Assembly (NCBI GenBank): GCA_963931865.1
Contig: OZ007509.1
Location: forward strand, 16,026,627 to 16,090,626
Direction of reading: 5' to 3'
From: Axinella damicornis
Taxonomy: Eukaryota > Porifera > Demospongiae > Axinellida > Axinellidae
DNA: 64,000 bases
The position numbers and the translations under genes were made by a program. Shown piece after piece: positions 39,501 to 50,495 of the stretch. A model generated the notes under the pieces. It was not told where the DNA came from, made no database searches, and saw only the letters and a list, made by a program, of their open reading frames with translations. Numbering within the stretch: the stretch's first letter is position 1; each line of letters opens with the position of its first letter.

Positions 39501-39831
39501 GGAAGGTGGCAGCAGAGATGGAAGTGATGATCACAAACGAGAGGTGGATGATAGTGCACCAGGGGAAGAGAAAGATGGAGGTGGATTGTTGCTGAGCAGG
39601 GACAGAAATAATGATCATGAAAGTGCACTGGGGGAAGAAAAAGAGGAAGGTGGCTGGTTGCTGAGTAGGGACGGAAGTGATCACAAACGAGAGGTGGATG
39701 ATAGTGCACCAGGGGAAGAGAAAGAGAAAAGTGGAAGGTTGCTGAGCAGGGACGGAAGTGATGATCATGAACAAAAAGTAGTGGAGGACTTCTGCTGGAT
39801 TGATGATCATCAACATGGCAGATCACCCTGA
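33671..39831 (+). CDS. NUFIP1: NUFIP1, box C/D snoRNP assembly and ribophagy factor
   Basis: Exons 33671-34315, 34451-34609, 34842-34895, 35345-35418, 36122-36214, 36442-36623, 36792-37096, 38127-38180 and 39058-39831; all phases close, 779 residues. The N-terminus is Pro/Asn/Gly-rich with two FYKRD repeats and a KRKRGRKKRGRN basic stretch. A C2H2-type finger (FVCEPCSKEYKTVETYRAHV) is followed by CTTCDFMAVPRVLKEHE, then DIRSWREKRRKNYPT, an RGRGRG tract at about 36480-36540, and the conserved C-terminal block ERKPTLLEK/LLAPEIRKEQNAVLQCIRH. NUFIP1 scaffolds box C/D snoRNP assembly and in mammals is a starvation ribophagy receptor binding LC3. The last exon adds a lineage-specific acidic repeat region built on LLSRDGSDDHESALGEEKE-type units. 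A candidate LIR, EDFCWIDD, lies near the C-terminus. Confidence 0.93.
36690..36772. repeat. 24-base tandem repeat (about 3.5 units)
   Basis: Units ACTCACACCACACACAGTCA in NUFIP1 intron 6, directly upstream of exon 7. Confidence 0.9.
37414..38060. repeat. about 215-base higher-order tandem repeat, three copies
   Basis: Copies start near 37414, 37642 and 37849, each with GGACATCCTATGCATGTGGC and a series of short GATCACTGGGTATCCTAGTT sub-repeats, so an approximately 22-base unit was amplified into a larger unit. Fills NUFIP1 intron 7. Confidence 0.9.
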
Positions 39832-39984
39832 TCATCATTCTACCATAACTCACTTTTGTGTTCATTCATATTCATATTCATTCACTGCACAAGCAGATAC
39901 TACTACAAGTATCCTACAGCACTACTCGTACACTAATGATATTCTCCAATGCAATACAAAATGATGGTAACATTGTCATCCATC

Positions 39985-42900
39985 CTACTGCATCCGCATG
40001 CCTTCCGTGGGGTCTGACACCTGACGGTAGATGATGCTGTCCCTCCCGGGGTCCATGTTCCACATCATCAGGCTAACAGCATATATGGCAAGACCCAGGA
40101 CGATAGTGATGAAGAGCGAGATCAGAAATATTGGGGCAAAGTTCTCCGTGCGGCTTTCAACAACACCACTGATTGTCAAATTTTGGTTCAGCAGGCCGCT
40201 GTTGTCAGGAGGCTGCAGACCACTGTTGTCGTCAAAACGCTGCATATGTGGTGTATGTGAAATATTAAAATAGTGTGAACTCGGGTTAATAAGCACAAGT
40301 GCTTATGACTCCTGGTAAGCAAACGTGCACATAATAGAACTAGAGGTGTTCATAGAACACATACCCCGCGTGGAAAGTCTACAGGATACAGTGCAGCTAC
40401 AATCGACATGACATCTCTGCCAATGCACATCGAGCAGGTGCTATGTACTAGTTATTGCATGAGTTATTGCATGAGTGCAAGGGCTATACGTCGAATATTG
40501 GCATCGAGCCCGAGGGCCGCAGGCAGGCCCGAGGGCGAGTGCCAATATTACGACACAGCCCGCGCACTCGTGCAATAACTAGTTTGTTGCATGATACTGG
40601 CATTGTGGCCAGTGCCATATATTATACATTGGCATAGCGGTACCTTTGAACTTGTAGGGTATCATGCAACAAATCGCATATACTGTGTTCAGTATGGCCA
40701 TATCCAAGGTGTGGGAGTGACTGCTTACCATATATACAACAACGTGCATATTGTGAAGCTGAAGAGTTGGGGCCAAATGTTACAAAAAACAGCCTAAACA
40801 ATAGTCACGATGTCAGGAAATTGTGAGAAAATACTGTTTCCTAGTGGTCATCTCGAAGCATGAAGTTTCCAAAAGCACTACATGTACTGTTCTTGATGGG
40901 ACTCTGAGGTCACGAAGAGGTGGAGCCAATGTTATGAATAGTTATGAAAAGTAGGAAATAGCCGAAATACAGCGAAACAAAGCACCTTTGACTTCAGTCA
41001 GGTTTACATAGAGTAGACAGACATGACTGACAAACAGACACAACCGATTGCTTAACCCGGCTTCGCGCATGCACGCGCAGGGTAATTATAGTTAGTGGTG
41101 TAATGAAAGCCACACCCCAAAATATGGGTCTACTTAGATTATAACTCGTAAGTATTCAGAAGTTTACTTAACGTGAATGGAAACACGGCCCATGCCATAA
41201 GTAGGAGACCGTCAGCCTGTGTTTACCCACCTTTCTCTACGTTTTTCATTTAATATGCTCTCTGCGTGATAATTAATTGGTATGAAGCAACGTACAGTTT
41301 CTATACGGCTGCACGATAATACGTAACACTGCGCGATAATAGGTCTCTGACAGCTGAGGATTTTACCCTTCGCTAATAAGATGGACTGTAGCCCATGCTT
41401 TGAACTGCAAGTCCGAAGTTCGTAGGACGTTGCTACTTGGAGCTGTGGACCCAGGTACAAAATCTGTGCGATAATCGGTTGCTTACGCTAACTGGTAGTT
41501 ATAATAGTACGAGTAATAGAACTTACTGCTTGACGAAGTTCCCGCTCGCTCCAGTATTGAAACCCAGGACAGTGAGCCTGTTGACAACAGAGTGTGAAAG
41601 CACTGTTGTTACACACAGACACACTCATAATTCATGCATGAAAATCAGCTACAACAGAAAACAATACTCTCTACCAACCACAAGAAACTGCTCAGAAGAT
41701 CCAGCTTATGAGAGACCATAACGTGGTAAAAAAGAGTTAACTCTTTACCAACCACAGACATTGAAGATCAGTTTCATAGCTTGTAATTTAAGGCTCCCAT
41801 TGGTTTTCATGCAGAAGAAACTTCATACAGAGAACTGCACATAGCATGCTTTTCTACATACATTCGTGACTCTAGCCACACCCACTCATTAATGAGTATG
41901 CGATCAAGATGCTTGGGCAAAGCTAACTCGCTCTAGCAGAAAAATCAGCCTTGAACACTGGAATTCGAGGCTATACAAGGCGAGGCCACTGTTTTCTAGG
42001 CCCATTTATGCTTAAAACCCGAGAAATGGACCACCTGGCTCCAACCAAGGGCTAGTCATGGCTAAGCTCAGACACGGCCATGCTGGTTGCACCCTTCTGG
42101 TGCACCCACCGACCTCCCCCTGTCCAGCCTTTTCTGCTCACACAGAACCTATCTCCAGATGACATTGCTAGAAGTCACACAATGAAGCTGAAAGTCTCAT
42201 GACAGCAGTTGGTAATGGGTTAAACCCATGATAACCTACTCATATGGATAGTGCCCTACTGGATAAACAGTCTACAAATTTACATCCTACCCAAAGCTTT
42301 AACATGACTAGCGTAATTTTCTGCAAAAATGAAGTACATACACACGAAGGTTCCTGCACCTTGAATGAAGTTCCCAGTGCAGCCTTGAGGTCACTGCAGA
42401 GATAGGGGTCAGTGGCCACATCCTAGAGAACAGTGTGAGAGTGTATAGCTAATGTTGTTGTAGTTAGTGTTTACTTCTCTAATGGTCAGTTTATATCCTG
42501 GTGATAGTATTCTAGATAGGCAGCTATTTCATTATCAGTGTCAGGTGTGAGAGTGACGCTTTGATTATGGCTAGCTAAAACAACACTAGTACTAGTGAGT
42601 GGAACAGTGGTGACCACAACCACAACCAACAACACCAGCTCAAGGCAGCTGATTCATCTTGATACTCCTGCTACCATTATGGATGTTTCTATTCGCAGGA
42701 CTGGAAACTGGACTGGAACAGTGGAATGGAGTATGGAAATCTTGGGGGAAAAACCGCCCAGAAACATTTTTCCATAGTACTATACCCTGCTCTGCTGTGG
42801 GGCTGTTTACTAACCTACTCATACATGTAGCCATGCAGCTCTGCCTTGTATTTGCCTGCATTTACTCGAAGTCTTAGGGGTCAAAGGTCATGTGCGAGTT

Positions 42901-45900
42901 TCAACGCCGTAACAGCCATAGCTAACCTTACCTGCAACAAAGGAGACTCTTCTGAGGTCCGACAGAGCAGAAAGGGACAGTAATGGTACCTTCTGCTGTA
43001 CATAAAAATTCAATATAGTCCATTCCATTGATTTTCCAGTCCAGAGACAACCTACATGTATCACTACTTTCTTTAGTCAGCTGGTCACAACTCACAACTT
43101 CCTATAAGCATACTCACGCACTGCTACTATGCATCATTCCATCATGCAGCAGCCATCAATACCAATTGCTTACCTTACTGATTTGAACATGGGGAAGATG
43201 ACTCACAAACTCCTCCTTGGACTGTAAAAAAAATCAATATTAGATAAATATCCTTATCCAGATCCCGGTAATACTGATGACCATGCTAACCTGTCCCTGA
43301 AGGAACGGTTTCAGGACCTCGTAGGCTAGAGACAGCTGGGTTGAGTCATTTGCTACTTCTCTGAAGTAGAGAAAACAGGAGGTGAAGAACTCCACAGCTA
43401 AGGACTGAAGTCACGCTAGCTGTGAAACTCACGGGTAGTCCCATTCCAGGACCAGGGCCTGGACCAGAATGGTGCCATCATACAGGGCAACAAGATCATC
43501 CGAAGCCTGTGTTGGAACAAGTGACACTGATCAAGTGAGAGACACTGCAGATCGTCCCATAAAGAACCTTCTTGGATCTTTTGTGTACCTGCTTGATGGT
43601 ATCCTTTACCAGTTGGGTAGCAACCTTCACCTTGCTGGAGCCTGCACCGTACTTCTCCTCCAGAGCCTACGGAACAGAAGATGGGAAAAACAGTTTAGTA
43701 TATACTACTCCAGTAGTTGGGATACTACCAGAAGAGCTAGTATACTATTAGAAAAGCTAGTATACTAGAATAGCTTGTATACCATTTAAAAGAGTAGTAT
43801 ACTACTAGACAGCTCACTCGGAGTGAGGAGAAAGTGAAGATGAAGACATCCGGCACGCCATCATTCATGTACGGGCTCAGGTCCTTCAGCTGCACATCAG
43901 GAAGAAGACATTGTCAAATGAGCGCAATAATCTCTGCTGTTTGCTTCCCAAAGCGTGAGACCATGATTGTCCCTGTTTCTCTGAACAATATAGCAGGGAA
44001 TAACAAAGGTTGCAATTTTTTGAAGGTTGATTTCACTGACAACAGTCAAAGGTAAAAGGATACTTGGTTTTGATTAGGCCTGTGTTCACTATTACCTTGC
44101 AGTGACCGTTAATGTTTATGTTTCACTGAGTGATCATCAGGTAACCTTCGTAAGGTAAGGAACCTTGAGGAACCTTTGTATATGCCCAGCAATGTAGAAA
44201 GTCCTGTACTGTACCCAGGCCCGTAGGCTGGGGGGTTCGGGGGGTTCGGACGAACCGCCCGCACGGTCATTTAGGTCCGGTCCCGCTGCAAACAAGCGTA
44301 CTTACAGTCTTACTTTTTGCAGTCACTGTGACTGTCTTGTGCCGGTGCCTTCCTGGAGTGCTCACACGCGATTGGTATAGCTACCGAGTAGATCGTAGTG
44401 TCATGTACGATGCTAGAACAAGAGGAATGTCTGGAAACGAGGACGTACACGTGGCGCGTGCGCGCATTAAGTACAGATTAAGTACGTGGACACGCGATTG
44501 TCATGTACACAACATTAACATGGGGCCGGGGCGCCGTGAACAGAAAGAGCGTGAGAGAAAGCGGGCAGCTGCCATGTCCCAGAGTTTGCAGAAGTTCTTG
44601 CCGCCGAAAAAGAAGACGCAGTGAATACTGAAGGCGATGCTGCTGCTTCTGGTAGTCAGATAGGATAAAGTTATTGTGTAACCTCATCTTTTTGTTCGTG
44701 ATACTGCCTAGCCAGGCATGCGCACACGTACACGAGCGCTAGTGTCCCATAATGCACCAGAATCGATCTCAGAGCATCTAAAACTCAAATTTTTTCCTGG
44801 GGGGGGCCAGATGGTTTGGTCCACTTCATATTCAAAGAAGAACCCCCCCTGTAAAAATTGAGCCTACGGGCCTGTGTACCTGTTCCACAGCTTGCTTCAC
44901 CATGACCAGCTCAGCCACAAACGTTGCATCATCCTGGACAGAAAACAAAGGAAGACCATAATCATCACTCACTACTACCTGCATGTCAACCGACCCACCC
45001 ACACACAAACCCACCCTGCTTGTGAGGTCCAACCTGCCGGTGACAGAGGTCAAACCAAACCGGGACAAGACACCTGCATCCTTCTGAACTGATTCCACCT
45101 GCACACAGGAAACAAATCAGAAAGGGAGAGCAAAGAAGCATGTTAATAAGCTCTCCCACAAGTTCTCGTGAGCTTATGGGAGACCATATGCATGTCAGTC
45201 ATTGGTTGGTAACAGTCTCTTCTACAGCAAGAATCACTCATCACCTCAAAATTGATTCTTAACAAGTGAGTCTTTAAAAGACTTGATGTGTCTCGGCACG
45301 ACTTGGTATCAGCTAGAATCATGCAGAGGACATGGCAGCTGTTTAGCCCTTTATGACTGCAAAACCTGTTAGCTATGCTTAAGTGAGCGTCAATATCCTT
45401 GGAGGTTCTGTGTGAGCAAGGGGTGGGTCAGGGTAAGGTGGGAATGTTCACCCAAATGGTGAAAACAGTATGGTCATGTCTGGGCTTGATGTTTAGTCAG
45501 AGCCAGGTGGGCCGTTTTAATTCATAAATGGACCTAGACAACACCTTGGCCAATTCTTCCAGCACTTAGCTAGCTAGAGCTGAGTGAGTTTTAATATGCA
45601 CTTGGGATGGCTGAGTGCAGAGCTATGGATGAGTGAGTATTCATTGTCCTGAATTAAGTAGCTAGCAGCAGTCTTGGTAAGAGGACTCATGAGCAACCAT
45701 GCAAACCCATAATCACTTTTGACGATCTACTTGCAGGCTATAAATACGTTTGACACCCTATTAAGAGTGTAGAGCTGGAGCAGCACTAGCGCAGGTGCAT
45801 TGCGAAAAGCGACGTACGTACGTACCTATGCATCCAGCACTGTGTCTCGGCACTTCGGTGCCGAGACAAAAAAATCTACCCTTAGGGCTGAAGTTCTCAT

Positions 45901-47770
45901 GTCAAGTGTGACTATGATATAGCAAGGGTGTAAACCCCATGCAGCAGTATTCAGACAGACAATGAGCGGGCTATACATGGTGAAATAAGAACAAGACGGC
46001 ATCAAGTGACTTTTGAGTAACTACACAGTATCACCATGTAGGCACACTAGCACACTAGACAGGCATTCATACCTACAAACGGACTTGGGTACATTGTCTA
46101 TCTTGATCAGGAATAACATAGGTAGTCTTACCACGCTGGCAAGTTGCTCCTGGGATGTGTAAGAACCGTCCGTTGAGGCAGCCATAGCAGCCTGGAAGAC
46201 AGGTAAAACTAAAAACATCATTTTGGAAGAGATCCGAGATAAAGGGAACTGCATGGATGACCCACCCTTTCACTGGATGAGACACTGCGAGTCTGTGGCT
46301 TTCCGTCAAACAAGTTGCTCAGATGGTGGGCAATGCTGTCCCCCTCAAACATCACCGAGACATCGCCACCAGCGCAACCAGTAAGACCAGCCTAAGGAGA
46401 GTTTCACATTGTCAAAACTGCTATAAGCGTTGCAGCTAACAAGATGGCAGTGGTTACCTGATCAACATGATACGACTGCTCAGAAAGCGATCCAATGGAT
46501 GACTCTGCATAGGGGAAGGAACAATTCCATTTATTTTACAAACCTCTTTCCCTCTTCTCTCTCACGTACACCACCAAACTGACAATACCACTCTCTCCAG
46601 GAGTTTGATCCCCAAGCAACAACCACTCAAGATTGCATAATCTGATCACCTGTTGACAGCCCATCTACGATGAAGAGGGCAGTGGCGTGTGGCCTGCTGA
46701 AGAGGTTCCCCATCAGCACACCAGCCCAGGCAGCACCATCCTATAAACATGGAGTTTTATAATATTAATGTTACAAAACAAAAACATCAGTAATCAGAAA
46801 TTCACTACAATGTTGACTAAATTCCAGAGCATTGTGGTACTACTGGGTACACTAGTGCACTACTGGGTTTAAATACTGGGAGAAGTATTATACCTTCAAG
46901 ATTCCCATTGTTTTGAGCATGATATCTGAGATCTTAGTCGTGGGCAGTGGAGCGGTATTCTCATCCCGACTGTATGTGCTCTCCCAATCATGAAGGACAT
47001 AGAACCTGGATGATGTTGAGGGCTGAGGAGAGAGGAACACTAAGGTTCAATCACCAATCTGTTCATGGGATTATAAGTCACATTCCTGTGTACGGCATCA
47101 TTTTGGTAGTCAAGCAGACAGGCCCCCGGGTCTCTGTTCCAACACTACCAGTACTTGACTATGACACATACACTACTATCAAATATTGAAAACAGCCATG
47201 AAGAAAGTTCCTGTTTCCATGGTTCAGAGCAGCACTATTTACCTCAACCATCAAAATGGCTACAGACCACATCAGAGACGATTCCCTAACATTGCACTAA
47301 ATACAAGGGGAGGTCACTCCAATAAGCACCACAGTCACATTGCTCGGTCAACCGGTATACTAAGGAAGGGGTGGAGTCACTACACTTTCTTCCGTATATT
47401 AGCACAAAGTCAACCGTCAAAGCCCGAAAATCAGCACGGTCAAGTCAAAGCCTTGAAAATCAGTGCAGTCAAACCATGCAAAAGAGCGGTCAGTTTTGAC
47501 CTGCGGTCACAGCTATGACTGCAGTCTATGGGCACGACCACCCTTTGAAACAGTGCCCAGAATAGTTGCCAGAAAGTTGCAGCCATGTACAGAACTTACT
47601 GAAGGCTGTGGCCTGATCTCCCATTGGTCCAAACTCAAGCCCCCCAGGATACCTGAATCAGAGAAAAAGACAAAAACGGTTTTATGAATCCGAGTACAGA
47701 AAGGGAACAGGGTCACCACCCACAAACCTAGAACCAAGAAAGAGAGCAGAAATTTCGGCAAATAAGTCAT
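39985..47770 (-). CDS. ATP6AP2: ATP6AP2, V-ATPase accessory protein / (pro)renin receptor
   Basis: Minus-strand exons 47770-47728, 47652-47600, 47022-46894, 46740-46650, 46504-46458, 46391-46266, 46191-46132, 45098-45015, 44933-44880, 43889-43818, 43666-43589, 43506-43433, 43360-43291, 43221-43174, 42995-42932, 42422-42360 and 40239-39985. It begins with a signal peptide (MTYLPKFLLSFLVLG). The ectodomain keeps LPTTKISDIMLKTMGIL, WAGVLMGNLFSRPHA, DSIAHHLSNLF and LYDGTILVQALV. The end is decisive: one membrane helix (IFLISLFITIVLGLAIYAVS) then WNMDPGRDSIIYRQV, the family's hallmark tail. The protein serves V-ATPase assembly in the secretory and endolysosomal system. It is about 470 residues, longer than human (350), because of extra juxtamembrane exons. 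Exon 15 ends in phase 1 but exon 16 starts in phase 0, a one-base inconsistency. A hAT-like element abuts the exon 9 donor. Confidence 0.9.
40447..40582. repeat. inverted-repeat MITE-like element
   Basis: ACTAGTTATTGCA at the left is inverted at the right end, with inner arms GAATATTGGCATCGAG/CGAGTGCCAATATT. A second small inverted repeat (GTTGCATGATAC) follows at 40583-40671. In the last ATP6AP2 intron. Confidence 0.75.
41870..42215 (+). repeat. dispersed repeat, copy 2
   Basis: Second copy of the unit at 10350-10705, sharing CAGACACGGCCATGCTG, GTGCACCCACC and CAGAACCTATCTCC; diverged, with indels. Confidence 0.7.
42690..42895. repeat. GGACTGGAA / nuclear-receptor-site repeat, copy 1
   Basis: Begins with GACTGGAACAGTGGAATGG words and ends with GGGTCAAAGGTCATGTGC (direct repeat at 42878-42890). 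Related to 49685-49842 and the fold-back at 51134-51636. Confidence 0.6.
44216..44874. mobile_element. hAT-like DNA transposon remnant with 6-bp target duplication
   Basis: Perfect 14-base terminal inverted repeats CAGGCCCGTAGGCT and a direct TGTACC on each side (44210-44215 and 44875-44880). Inside, a plus-strand open frame (about 44526-44624) gives GRREQKERERKRAAAMSQSL and then QKFLPPKKKTQ, reminiscent of the N-terminus of TTF/BED-type transposases, with no transposase core. So an internally deleted element. The right-hand duplication overlaps the exon 9/intron 9 boundary of ATP6AP2. Confidence 0.82.
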
Positions 47771-48014
47771 CTCCGCGGTCTAAATGTAAACGATTCGCAA
47801 CTCAATATGGCTGTTGCATGCAATCACTGACTAGTCACGAGTGAGTCACGAGAGATCAAATTCCTCTCGTTAAAATGGAAGATTAAGAGATATACGGTAT
47901 CATTCTACCACACCCACAATCAATCTAGGGCAAGGGCTTTTGGCCAAAGGCAGCGATCAAAAATGGCTGTTTCCCTAATAAACTATTGCAGTTGGGCGCA
48001 TTAGTCAGCGAAAA
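47771..48014. promoter_or_regulatory. putative bidirectional promoter, ATP6AP2/BCOR-like
   Basis: 244 bases between divergent start codons; holds a repeated GAGTCACGA (about 47837-47851) and no TATA box. Inference from spacing. Confidence 0.62.
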
Positions 48015-50458
48015 ATGAGCGCCTACTCTTCCCAACCTTGGATGGAAAACGGACATGGCTATTACGAGGGTGATCACCTTCGCGCCGACGCTGGGAGGGA
48101 GGTTCCAAGACCTGTTTTCCGCCCCATGGGGCCCACTAACCCACGGCGGTTCCACGGTGATCCAGCCCCTTGTCAAGCTTATGGAAACAGGTGCTGTTCC
48201 AGCGAGTCAAGTTGCAGAGAGTGCGTAGATAGTAACAGTGAGATTGATATGTGATTCAGCAAAAAGAAATACTAGGCCAGTTCTTTTAAAAATTAAACGT
48301 ATGGAATTGTGGTGATTCCTGAGATTTGAGTGAAGCATAGCTGCTTTTAATATATACAATCACTACCTCAAGCCCAGAACTTTGCTTGTTCAAAACTGAA
48401 GGAGTAGTCTGTCAGTCAGTTCTGAAGTGACTTTGTGGCCAAGTAGTTAAAGCATTTGACTGGACCAGAAAGTCCCAGGTTCGAATCCCAGCTTCATAGA
48501 TTAAGTGCTTTCTTTGGCACTCTTCTCCTTGGGAGGCCAGTCTTTGTCTGAAAAGGCTTGGAAGGTAACATTTTTCTCGGTCAAAGCATAGAAGTTCTAT
48601 GGTATGGATCGCAAGGACTAGTGATTCGAATCTAAAAAGCTGTGTCATGATAATGAGCTGTAATTATTGCAATATTGAGTGAAACTTTGTCTCTCCATAG
48701 CAATCCCAATGAAGTGTGGAACCACCATCCCAATGAGCATACACACAGAGAGTCTCCACGACCTCTGGAGAATGGATACAGGGATGAGGTTAGAATTGAA
48801 TTTAGACATTTTACGATGTGTAGTGAGGGAGAATGAATTATAGTGGCTGTGGTATATGCCACATACTTCCACTGTAAGTATTCAGTGGCTTCCGTCCTCA
48901 TCAGCTTGCTTATTGTTGCCAGCAGTTATCAGGTGTGTATGACATTGTATGTATCTTTTTGTTTGTGTAAGTCGAGTCACTGTAACAAGTTCTAAATCTA
49001 CCAGCTGTCAGACGGCCTTGATTTGTTGGTGACCATTTCCGTTTGTATGTTCAGTGCAACAAGGCTCTTCTTTTGATACTATGACCTTGAAGATTCATGT
49101 TCACACTCACTTTGACCTTGTAGTATCCTGGCATGCCGATGTGTGGGGAGGCCACCACTGGACCTATGAGAGGAGATGTCATGGCGCCAGGCCATAGGGG
49201 GCCAGTCAACCCCCAAGATCCCAACCTTCGAATGGGACGGAGAGACATGCATGCCAGGTATGAGTCCTCAGGCCTATCACATGGTATGGACATGTTATCC
49301 TACTTGTGTGCTACCTTTAACACGGTGCTCTACGTAACAAATCTTATATCTGTTTTAGAGATCCAGGTTTCTTGTGGGGGAAGTATGCTGATCCTCCTCA
49401 TGACCCTCACTGTTCTCCTCGTGTAAGCCACCGCATGTACTGTATTCCCAGTTAGTGTAAGTTAACTGCCTGGTTTGGACTATGATCAAAGTCCAATTGT
49501 GTGATATTGGTCTCTTCAGCTCACCTTGAGTCATGGTATCATAATATAACAACAGTGAGGTAACGTGTGTGTATGATATAGATCATACCACAATAAGTGT
49601 TTGAAGTAAAGGGTGGCCACCCTCCTTCAAATGAGAAATGCCGATCTCAAGCACATGCATAATGCACAAGGCAGGTGTCTGTAATCACTGGACTAGAACA
49701 GTGGAATGGAAAATGAAATGGACTAGGCACCATTTCACACTGTGTTCTATCCCCTTTCCGTTCTGTCAAGTCTCCTTTATTCAGTTAAGGCTGCTGACTA
49801 CATACAAAACAGGTCGTTAAATATGCATGTGACCTTTGAACCCTAAGACTTCGAAGAAGATGCATGAATGTAGACCAATATAAGGTGGTTAGTAAGCACA
49901 CAGCAGAGTGGGGTTGTACCATGGAAAATGTTGCTAAAATTCATTGTCCATTCCGTATACCATTCCACCGTTCTATCCCATTTTCCAGTCCACCGATTAT
50001 TGACACGCCATGATATAGGACATTTTAGATTGGGACTATAACTATCCATGTGGGATCAGGGATGGGGTTAGCTATGAATAGTTTAGATTGGAGATAGTTA
50101 TATTCATGTGCTAACTCCTTTGCCTTATATAGGAGACATATGGCAGCCACCATCCACATCATGTAGGTCCTCCTCTCAGACCACAGCCCCCGTACAGTGA
50201 TGGTAGTGGTAGACACGGTGAGGGCTATTGGGCCAGGGAACAAGGTGGAGGACAGTCACCAATGGATGAACGGAGGCACCCTGGTCAGTATGATGGTGGT
50301 ATGTACCATAGTGATGGGCCTGATATGAGGTACCCAGCTCAGAGAAGGCTAGATCACCAACCGCCAATGAACAGAGCACTACTGCCTGCTCCTGACGAGA
50401 GGTAGGTCCTGCCACAATGACGTATACATATATATGGATAGATAGATGGATAGATAGG

Positions 50459-50495
<37 letters not shown>

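Noticed and set aside
39278..39865. 195- and 172-residue minus-strand frames full of His/Phe/Pro
   Set aside because: Antisense of the NUFIP1 acidic repeat exon, whose plus-strand frame joins the conserved C-terminal block.
44328..44624. Intact transposase gene
   Set aside because: Under 100 codons, with no catalytic core; only a basic N-terminal-like remnant in a 659-bp element.
48431..48503. Functional tRNA gene
   Set aside because: A and B boxes are good but the acceptor and anticodon stems do not pair convincingly; better called a SINE head.
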